Origin: Thermodesulfobacteriota bacterium
GTDB taxonomy: Bacteria; Desulfobacterota; Thermodesulfobacteria; Thermodesulfobacteriales; Thermodesulfatatoraceae
DNA length: 9,938 nt
Assembly (NCBI GenBank): GCA_013154385.1
Contig: JAADCO010000092.1
Location: forward strand, 1 to 9,938
Direction: 5' to 3'
Shown here: positions 1 to 5,741 of the stretch, in pieces
How positions within the stretch are numbered: the first letter of the stretch is position 1
Layout: each line of letters opens with the position of its first letter
The notes under the pieces: model-generated
Told to the model about the DNA's origin: nothing
The model's input: only the letters and a program-made list of their open reading frames with translations
Database searches by the model: none
Made by a program: the position numbers and the translations under genes

Positions 1-48
1 CCCTCTTTTCCTGTTCCGTTGGGGGGGTTTCTCTGCTAGAAATGAGAC

Positions 49-3000
49 ATGCTTTTCCTCGTGGCGCGGGCTTGTCCCAACTGCGGAGGCACCATCAGCG
101 ACGAAAGGCTGGCCCGGGGGCTTCCCTGCTCCAAGTGCCTGCCCCAGCCGAAGGAAGGAAACACCTGCGAGCTCCTCGAACAGGAAGGCACCCTCAAGCT
201 CTTTCGCCCCTTTTGCGAGGCGGAAAGGAAGCTTGAGGACTTCCGAGAGCTCTTTCGCCGCGCCCTGGGTTTCCCGCCCTCGACCCTCCAGGAGACCTGG
301 ATCAAGCGCATCCTCTTCCGCGAATCGTTCGCCATCATCGCCCCCACCGGCACGGGGAAGACCACCTTCGGCCTCCTGGCCACCCTCAAGTTCGAGGGAC
401 GCGTGCTCATCCTGGTGCCCACCCGGCTCCTGGTGCAACAGATCAGCGAACGCCTCGAAGAGTTGAGTCAGCGCACGGGCCTTTCGCGGCGGATTCTCGC
501 CTATCTCGGTCGCAAGAAGGACAAAGAGGCCTTCGAAGCGCGCGACTTCGACATCCTGGTGGTGACCACGGCCTTCTTCTATCGCCATCTCGACGAGCTC
601 ATGGAGATGGACTTCGAGTTCATCTTCATTGACGACGTGGACTCCTTCCTCAAGCGCTCCGCGCACATTGACCGCCTCTTCCGCCTGCTGGGGTTCTCGG
701 AAAAGGAGATCGCTCTCGCCCTCAAAACCAACAAAACCGAAGAGGACTACGAGAAACTCGAAGCCATCCGCAAGAGGCACGCCGGGGAGAAGATCCTCCT
801 CGTCTCCTCGGCCACCCTCAAGCCCCGCACCAACCGCGTCATGCTCTTCCGCTTCCTCCTGGGCTTCGACATCCAGCGGGCGGTGTCGAACCTGCGGAAC
901 ATCGTTGACGCCGTCGAAGAGATGCCCGAGGACTTCCAGAAGCTCCTCGAGGAAGCGGCCTCGCTGGCGCAGCGGATCGGCCCGGGAGGGCTCGTCTTCA
1001 TCTCCTCCGTCTACGGCAAGGAGCGCGTAGAGGAAGCGGTTTCCTTCTTCCGCGAGAAGGGCCTGCGCACCCTGAGCTATCTCGAGCTCAAACCCGAAGT
1101 CCTCATGGCCGAGATGGAAAAGGGCGAATTCGACGTGGCCGTGGGCCTCGCGCATCTGGCCAACCCGCTCGTGCGCGGGATAGACCTCCCGTTCATCCTG
1201 CGCTACGCCATCTTCGTCGGAGTGCCCAAGCACCTCATCCCCACGAAGGTAAGCCTCCTGCCGAAGAGTCTCCACAGCGTGCTCGCCAACATCATCTCCC
1301 TCCTCGACGAGGAGGAGCGGCTCCAGGCCTTTGCCGATCTTCAGTATCTGAAGCGCTATCTCACCCTCACCGAAGAGGCGCTTGAGCGCTATCCGCGCAT
1401 CAAGGAGCGGCTCGAAAAGATCAAGGACTTCGTGGAGAAGAAGTTTTCCGACGAGGAGTTCCTCAGGAAGCTCGAGAGCTCAGAAGATGTCTTCCTGATC
1501 CGGCAGGAGGGGGAACTCTATCTCGTGGTGGGAGACGCGGCCACCTACATCCAGGCCTCGGGCCGGGTCTCCAGGCTCACGGTCTTCGGGCTCCTCAAGG
1601 GCCTTTCCATCGTGCTCTCCGAGGACCGCCGCGCCATGCGGAGCCTCGAACGGCGCCTGCGCTTCCATCTGGGAGACGACTTCTCCTTCGTCCCCCTGCG
1701 GGAGCTCGATCTCGAGGCCCTCTCCCGGGAGCTCACCGAGGTGCGGCGGGGCGCCAAACGCCGCGAATCCTTCGAAGAGTTCATGAAGACGGCCCTCGTC
1801 ATCGTCGAGTCCCCGCACAAGGCCCGCACCATCGCCTCCTTCTTCGGCAAGCCCTCGGTGCGCAAGGTGGGAGAGGCCTTCGTCTACGAGATCCCCACGG
1901 AGAACCGCCTCCTGGCCATCACCGCCTCCCTGGGGCACGTCTTCAACCTCTCCCGCAACCGGGGCTTTTTCGGCGTCTTCGAGGAAAACGGGCGCTTCAT
2001 CCCCATCTTCGACACCATCAAGATCTGCCGCCCCACCGGAGAGCAACTGGTCGATCCCGAAGAGGTGAAGACCCGCTGCCCGGAGGGGCCGGTCTACGAC
2101 AAGAAGGAGATCCTCGAGAGCTTTCGCCGCCTGGCCTACGAGATCCAGGAGGTCTTCATCGGAAGCGACCCCGACGCCGAGGGCGAAAAGATCGCCTACG
2201 ATCTCTGCGTGGAGCTCGCCCCCTACAACCGAAACATCCGGCGGCTCGAGTTCCACGAGGTCACGCCGCGGGCCTTCCGCGAGGCCCTCAATCAACCGGT
2301 GGAGTTCAACCTGAACCGCGTCAAGGCCCAGCTTACCCGCCGGGTCGTGGACCGCTGGGTGGGCTTCGTGCTTTCGCGCCGGCTCTGGCGGGCCTTCGGC
2401 TGGAGGAGGCTTTCTGCCGGGCGCGTCCAGAGCCCGGTCCTCGGCTGGGTCATCGAGCGTGCGGAAGAGGCCAAGAAGAAAAAGGGCCGCATCTCCTTCG
2501 TGCTCTTTGGCCATCGCTTCGTCCACGATATCGAGGACACGAAGCTTGCCGCCAGGGTGGCGGAAGAGATGAAGCAGAGCTTTTCCTGGAGCGTGGTCGA
2601 GGAGCGGGAGGACGAGAAGAACCCTCTTCCGCCCTACACCACGGACACGGTGCTCCAGGACGCCAGCCAGAAGCTGGGATACTCCACGCGGGACACCATG
2701 AACCTCCTCCAGGAGCTCTTCGAGAGCGGGCTCATCACCTACCATCGCACGGACTCCACGCGCATCTCCGAGGTGGGCCGCTACCAGGTGGCCAAACCCT
2801 ACATCTCCGCCCACTTCGGGGAAGAGTTCTTCTATCCGCGGGCCTGGGGGGAAGGCGGGGCCCACGAGGGTATCCGCCCCACCCGTCCGCGGGACGTGGG
2901 GGAGATCCGCTACATGATCGGCGCGGGGCTCCTTTCGCTTTCCGATCCCGAACGCGCCCTGGCCCTCTACGACCTGATCTTCCGGCGCTTCATGGCCAGC

Positions 3001-3594
3001 CAGATGCGCGCAACGCAAGTCCTCGTCTCCCGTCTGCGCTTCCAAACGCCCTCCCACCAGTGGGAAGAAGAGGTCGTGAGCCGCATCCTGCGGGAGGGCT
3101 TCGAGAAGATGTTTCCCACCTTTGAAGTGGTGGAGATCTCCGAGGGCGCCGTCCCCGAGGAGATCGAATTCCGACTGGTGCCCAAGGTCGAACTCTACAC
3201 CGAGGGCACTCTCGTCCAGGAGATGAAAAGACGCGGCCTTGGCCGCCCCTCCACCTACGCGGAGATCGTCACCACCCTCATCCAGCGCCGCTACGTGAAG
3301 GTGCTCCCCGGAGGGAGGCTCTACCCCACGGACCTCGGCCGCCGCGTGTATCAGTATCTCAAGGAGCACTTCCCCGAAGAGGTGGACGAAGAACTCACCA
3401 GGCGCCTGGAAGAGGCCATGGACCTCATCGAGGAGGGAAAGCTCGATTATCAGCAGGTCCTCCGGGAGGCCTACAAAATAAGGCGCTATCTCGAAGACCT
3501 TGATGAAACGCAAGAAAAGGGGTTCCCTAAAGGACAGGAACCCATCCCGCACGAGGAAACAAGAGTCTACAGGAACTCACTGGAGGAAAGATGA
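49..3594 (+). CDS. rgy: Reverse gyrase (helicase-topoisomerase IA fusion)
   Basis: ATP-dependent enzyme that introduces positive supercoils; a hallmark of hyperthermophiles. The 1181 residues are full length and intact. Order seen: N-terminal zinc finger (C9, C12, C27, C30, in CPNCGG...PCSKC); SF2 helicase with Walker A APTGTGKT (98-105), DDVD box (195-198), SAT motif (254-256), VRGIDLP motif and QASGRVSR motif VI (502-509); then topoisomerase IA with the TOPRIM glutamate E587 (IVESPHKA), DPDAEGEK acidic triad D707/D709/E711 and catalytic tyrosine Y898 in ITYHRTDS. The second zinc finger (about 660-680) keeps only C660 and C677 of the usual four cysteines. The last 30 residues or so are polar and look unconserved. 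Start: an in-frame TGA at 43-45 makes ATG 49 the first possible start, and it leaves a short lead before the zinc finger as in relatives; GTG 61 is an alternative. The ribosome binding site is weak. The last 4 bp overlap the next gene. Confidence 0.97.
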   Translation: MLFLVARACPNCGGTISDERLARGLPCSKCLPQPKEGNTCELLEQEGTLKLFRPFCEAERKLEDFRELFRRALGFPPSTLQETWIKRILFRESFAIIAPTGTGKTTFGLLATLKFEGRVLILVPTRLLVQQISERLEELSQRTGLSRRILAYLGRKKDKEAFEARDFDILVVTTAFFYRHLDELMEMDFEFIFIDDVDSFLKRSAHIDRLFRLLGFSEKEIALALKTNKTEEDYEKLEAIRKRHAGEKILLVSSATLKPRTNRVMLFRFLLGFDIQRAVSNLRNIVDAVEEMPEDFQKLLEEAASLAQRIGPGGLVFISSVYGKERVEEAVSFFREKGLRTLSYLELKPEVLMAEMEKGEFDVAVGLAHLANPLVRGIDLPFILRYAIFVGVPKHLIPTKVSLLPKSLHSVLANIISLLDEEERLQAFADLQYLKRYLTLTEEALERYPRIKERLEKIKDFVEKKFSDEEFLRKLESSEDVFLIRQEGELYLVVGDAATYIQASGRVSRLTVFGLLKGLSIVLSEDRRAMRSLERRLRFHLGDDFSFVPLRELDLEALSRELTEVRRGAKRRESFEEFMKTALVIVESPHKARTIASFFGKPSVRKVGEAFVYEIPTENRLLAITASLGHVFNLSRNRGFFGVFEENGRFIPIFDTIKICRPTGEQLVDPEEVKTRCPEGPVYDKKEILESFRRLAYEIQEVFIGSDPDAEGEKIAYDLCVELAPYNRNIRRLEFHEVTPRAFREALNQPVEFNLNRVKAQLTRRVVDRWVGFVLSRRLWRAFGWRRLSAGRVQSPVLGWVIERAEEAKKKKGRISFVLFGHRFVHDIEDTKLAARVAEEMKQSFSWSVVEEREDEKNPLPPYTTDTVLQDASQKLGYSTRDTMNLLQELFESGLITYHRTDSTRISEVGRYQVAKPYISAHFGEEFFYPRAWGEGGAHEGIRPTRPRDVGEIRYMIGAGLLSLSDPERALALYDLIFRRFMASQMRATQVLVSRLRFQTPSHQWEEEVVSRILREGFEKMFPTFEVVEISEGAVPEEIEFRLVPKVELYTEGTLVQEMKRRGLGRPSTYAEIVTTLIQRRYVKVLPGGRLYPTDLGRRVYQYLKEHFPEEVDEELTRRLEEAMDLIEEGKLDYQQVLREAYKIRRYLEDLDETQEKGFPKGQEPIPHEETRVYRNSLEER
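3520..3543 (+). repeat. Inverted repeat (potential RNA hairpin) in the 3' end of rgy
   Basis: GGGTTCC (3520-3526) and GGAACCC (3537-3543) are perfect 7-bp complements around a 10-nt loop. The repeat lies in the codons for the poorly conserved C-terminal tail of reverse gyrase, 47 bp before the DUF4197 start. No U-tract follows, so it is not a standard terminator. It could stabilise mRNA or affect the downstream gene; function is inferred only. Confidence 0.4.
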
Positions 3595-4331
3595 GAAAGA
3601 TCGCTCTGACCTTGGCTCTGGTGCTTCTGTGCGCCACATTCTCCCAGGCCGGGTTTTGGGAAAAGATCCAGAAGACGGTTCAGGAAAGGACCAGCTCCCC
3701 TTCCCGCCAGGACGACCTGAGCGACCGGGAAGTGGAGAAGGGGCTCAAGGAAACGCTCATCGTGGCCCTCAAGCGGGCGGTGGACCGGGCGAGCCAGGAA
3801 GGCGGCTTCCTGAACAACCCGGAAATCCGCATCCCCCCTCCGCCCAAAGTGGCCAAGGTGACGCGCGTCCTGCGCCGGGTGGGGCTCTCCTCCCAGGTCG
3901 AGGCCTTTGAGGAGAGCATGAACCGGGCCGCGGAACAGGCCGCGCGGGAGGCCTGGCCCGTTTTCCTCGAGACCGCCAAACAGATGACCTGGCAGGACGC
4001 CCAGAAGCTGCTCCGCGGCGGGAACCACGCGATAACCGACTACTTCCGCGAAAAGACCTGGTCGAGGCTCTACGAACGCTTCCTCCCCGTGGTGCAGGAA
4101 AACCTCGAAAAGGTGGGCGTCACCCAGAAATACCAGAAACTCGTCTCCTCGCCGCGGGTAAAACCCTATCTGTCCTACATGGGAAAGACGGAAGACGTGG
4201 AGCTTGACCGCTACGTCACGAACAAGGCCCTGGAAGGGCTCTTCACCCTGCTCGCCGAGGAGGAAGAGCGCATTCGCACGGATCCGAAGGCGCGCACGAC
4301 CGAGCTCCTGAAGAAGCTCTTCGGACGATGA
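3591..4331 (+). CDS. DUF4197 family secreted protein
   Basis: A 246-residue protein of unknown function that matches the DUF4197 family along its whole length. Recognisable blocks are GLKETL (51-56), GGFLNNPEIRIPPPP (71-85), SMNRAAEQAA (about 109-118), a TDYFREKT block, KVGVTQKY and the C-terminal YVTNKALEGLF with DPKARTTELLKKLF. Residues 1-20 form a signal peptide (basic MRK, hydrophobic core, likely cleavage SQA|G), so export to the periplasm is expected. C14 is not in a good lipobox (VLLC). ATG 3591 overlaps the reverse gyrase stop (ATGA) and is preceded by a strong ribosome binding site, GGAGG at 3582-3586, four bases away. The gene is therefore likely translated from the rgy transcript. 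Its stop codon touches the stop codon of the opposing ANTAR gene. No activity is established for the family to my knowledge. Confidence 0.93.
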   Translation: MRKIALTLALVLLCATFSQAGFWEKIQKTVQERTSSPSRQDDLSDREVEKGLKETLIVALKRAVDRASQEGGFLNNPEIRIPPPPKVAKVTRVLRRVGLSSQVEAFEESMNRAAEQAAREAWPVFLETAKQMTWQDAQKLLRGGNHAITDYFREKTWSRLYERFLPVVQENLEKVGVTQKYQKLVSSPRVKPYLSYMGKTEDVELDRYVTNKALEGLFTLLAEEEERIRTDPKARTTELLKKLFGR

Positions 4332-4934
4332 TCAACCCTTGAGGGAGTTGACGAGGTTTTCGGCCTGTCTGAGGATGGCGCGGGCCACTTCCACCAGCTT
4401 GAGCCGGCGCTTGCGCGCCTCCTGCTGGAGGAACCTCATGGCCTCCCCTTCCTTCATGCCGTAGGCATCCATGAGGAAGCCCTTGGCCCGCTCGATGATC
4501 TTGCGCTCCTCGAGCCGCTTCCGGAGATCGTTTATCTGCCCCTCCAGGAAGGAGATCTCCTGCCCCACGGAAAGGGCGATCTCCAGGGCGGAGACCAGCT
4601 CCTCTACGCTCACGGGTTTCATCAGATAGCCCAGGACCTTGGCCTCCTTGGCCCGGCGTAGGAACTCCGGGTCCGCGTAGGCCGTAAGGAGCACGATGGG
4701 GACGAAACGGTGCTCGTTGATCCTCTTGGCCGCCTCGAGGCCGTCCATCTCCGGCATGCGAATGTCCATGAGCACCACGTCGGGGTTGCGCTCCAGGGCC
4801 AGGGCCACGGCTTCCTTGCCCGTTTGAGCCACCCCGATCAATTCATACCCCGCCTTCTTGAGGGCTTCTTCGAGGGAGGAACGCAGCCAATGGTCATCTT
4901 CGGCTATGAGGATACGACTCTTGGAAGAGGCCAT
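4332..4934 (-). CDS. ANTAR-domain response regulator (AmiR/NasR type)
   Basis: A 200-residue two-component regulator. Residues 7-120 are a receiver domain with acidic pocket E12/D13/D14, phospho-acceptor D57 (LMDIRMPEMDG), conserved T84 and K106 (LMKP). A coiled-coil linker (about 126-145) leads to an ANTAR domain (about 145-190), with RKIIERAKGFLM, the alanine at 165 and the closing VEVARAIL. ANTAR proteins bind paired hairpins in mRNA leaders and prevent transcription termination once phosphorylated, so this is probably an RNA-binding antiterminator, not a DNA-binding regulator. No histidine kinase lies in the window, so partner and targets are unknown. The start is supported by GGTGAG six bases upstream (4941-4946 on the plus strand). 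The gene is probably monocistronic: it faces the tetR operon divergently and ends against the DUF4197 gene. Confidence 0.95.
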   Translation of the reverse strand: MASSKSRILIAEDDHWLRSSLEEALKKAGYELIGVAQTGKEAVALALERNPDVVLMDIRMPEMDGLEAAKRINEHRFVPIVLLTAYADPEFLRRAKEAKVLGYLMKPVSVEELVSALEIALSVGQEISFLEGQINDLRKRLEERKIIERAKGFLMDAYGMKEGEAMRFLQQEARKRRLKLVEVARAILRQAENLVNSLKG

Positions 4935-4946
4935 ATATTTCTCACC

Positions 4947-4961
4947 GGTCTCCGAGAGACC
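4947..4961 (-). promoter_or_regulatory. Leader hairpin abutting the ANTAR gene ribosome binding site
   Basis: GGTCTC and GAGACC are perfect 6-bp complements around a 3-nt loop (TCG on the minus strand). The stem ends directly at the GGTGAG ribosome binding site (4941-4946) of the ANTAR gene. If transcription starts near 4968, the hairpin fills most of the 5' leader and could affect ribosome access. The 3-nt loop does not match the six-nucleotide loops that ANTAR proteins bind, so autoregulation through this element is not supported by its shape. Confidence 0.45.
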
Positions 4962-4974
4962 TGATTGGCCAGTT

Positions 4975-5001
4975 ATTATATGATTTTATCGGAAAAATCA
5001 A
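4975..5001 (-). promoter_or_regulatory. Candidate sigma70-type promoter of the ANTAR gene, with palindromic spacer
   Basis: On the minus strand there is a perfect TATAAT -10 (4975-4980) and a TTGATT -35 (4996-5001), 15 bp apart, slightly shorter than the ideal 17. AT-rich sequence upstream, including the 12-nt palindrome ATTTTTAAAAAT (5012-5023), could act as an UP element. The spacer carries the inverted repeat TGATTTT-ATCGGA-AAAATCA (4981-5000), which also overlaps the -35: a good position for a repressor dimer. The predicted transcript would start near 4968 and have a leader of about 34 nt. Confidence 0.55.
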
Positions 5002-5054
5002 TCTTAGGCGAATTTTTAAAAATCTTTATCACTAAAAGCGGAAGCAAAAAAGGC

Positions 5055-5095
5055 ATCGTGACACCTTAAATCGCAAAACTTTTATCGTTGACACC
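5055..5095 (+). repeat. Direct repeat upstream of and overlapping the tetR promoter
   Basis: ATCGTGACACC (5055-5065) and ATCGTTGACACC (5084-5095) differ by a single inserted T. Their shared GACACC blocks are 30 bp apart, about three helical turns. The second copy contains the candidate -35 hexamer of tetR. They could be sites for a regulator on one face of the helix, or a small duplication. Confidence 0.4.
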
Positions 5096-5116
5096 GCGAT
5101 TCTTATGAACTGAAAT
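5088..5116 (+). promoter_or_regulatory. Candidate tetR-efflux operon promoter
   Basis: A perfect TTGACA -35 (5088-5093), then a 17-bp spacer, then TGAAAT (5111-5116), which matches TATAAT at four of six positions. Initiation about seven bases beyond the -10 would fall at 5122-5124, on the tetR ATG itself. No ribosome binding site precedes that ATG, which agrees with a leaderless transcript. It is the only credible promoter seen for the four-gene efflux operon. Confidence 0.55.
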
Positions 5117-5129
5117 TCATTTAATGAAT
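5105..5129 (+). promoter_or_regulatory. Putative TetR operator over the -10 and start codon
   Basis: Three half-sites alternate in orientation: ATGAA (5105-5109), ATTCAT (5115-5120) and ATGAAT (5124-5129). The last two form a 6-3-6 inverted repeat, ATTCAT-TTA-ATGAAT, that includes the tetR start codon; the first two form a looser 5-6-5 repeat. The sites cover the -10 and the predicted transcription start, where a repressor would block the promoter. Divergent or upstream self-repression is usual for TetR regulators; binding here is inferred. Confidence 0.45.
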
Positions 5130-5741
5130 AAAGATTCAAAGATCTCGCGCCCGCGGAAGCGCGGGCAGAAGATCCGCGAGACGCACCGCCGGGAGATACT
5201 TGAGGCCGCGCTCAAGGTCTTTTCCCGCAAGGGCTACCATCGGGCAAGCATGCAGGAGATCGCCGCCGAGGCCGACTTCGCCGTGGGCACCATCTACCGC
5301 TTCTTCCCGAGCAAGAAGGCCCTCTACGAAGCCCTGGTCCTCGAGGAGATATCCCGCTTCCATCAGCAGATGATGCTCGTCTTCCGGCATCCCCCGGACG
5401 ACCCCCTCGAAGCCCTGAAAGCGGTGATCTCCCACCGCCTGCAACTGGTGCGGGAGCACTTCTCCTTCATCCGCATGTATCTCGCCGAACTGTGGGAAGC
5501 GCGGTTTCGCGGGGGCTTCGTCAAAGAGATTCGCGACTACTACGAGGAGTATCTGGAGGCCCTGGCCGGGGTGCTTGAGGGATTCGGGAGAAGGGACATT
5601 TCCAACCGCAAGCTGGCCTCCATCATAGACGGCATCCTTTCCACGCTCATCGTGGAGGCCATCGAAAACGAAAGCCCTCTGCCCCAGACCGAAGAGATCA
5701 TGGAGATCCTGCTGCAACCCCTCGTCTGGGAGAAGAGATGA
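5124..5741 (+). CDS. TetR/AcrR family transcriptional regulator
   Basis: A 205-residue one-component repressor. After a basic N-terminal arm (residues 9-23, rich in R and K), a TetR helix-turn-helix domain covers about 25-70: ILEAALKVFSRKGYHRAS, the recognition region EIAAEADFAVGTIYRFFPSK and the closing KKALYEAL. The rest is an all-helical ligand-binding and dimerisation domain whose ligand cannot be read from sequence. It is the first gene of the efflux operon, so it most likely represses its own transcript until the pump substrate or a related molecule binds. Start: ATG 5124 has no ribosome binding site and coincides with the predicted transcription start (leaderless mRNA); no better-supported downstream start is seen before the DNA-binding domain. 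The stop overlaps the adaptor start (ATGA). Confidence 0.93.
   Translation: MNKDSKISRPRKRGQKIRETHRREILEAALKVFSRKGYHRASMQEIAAEADFAVGTIYRFFPSKKALYEALVLEEISRFHQQMMLVFRHPPDDPLEALKAVISHRLQLVREHFSFIRMYLAELWEARFRGGFVKEIRDYYEEYLEALAGVLEGFGRRDISNRKLASIIDGILSTLIVEAIENESPLPQTEEIMEILLQPLVWEKR

Noticed and set aside
42..236. Small open frame starting just before rgy
   Set aside because: It lies almost wholly inside rgy in another frame and is arginine-rich in the way of GC-rich shadow frames.
1480..3552. Long antisense open frame (690 codons) opposite rgy
   Set aside because: It is a by-product of GC-rich codon use. The translation is a low-information mix of G, E, L, D and H with no family likeness, while the plus strand encodes a complete reverse gyrase.
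3630..3635. Lipoprotein cysteine (C14) in the DUF4197 signal peptide
   Set aside because: The residue before the cysteine is leucine, not G, A or S, and a good signal peptidase I site (SQA) follows.
4947..4961. ANTAR RNA target in the regulator's own leader
   Set aside because: There is one hairpin with a 3-nt loop; known targets are two hairpins with six-nucleotide loops near a terminator.
5059..5075. Sigma54-like site (TGACAC followed by TCGCA)
   Set aside because: The essential GG is replaced by GA and the GC element is one base out of register with the -24/-12 spacing.
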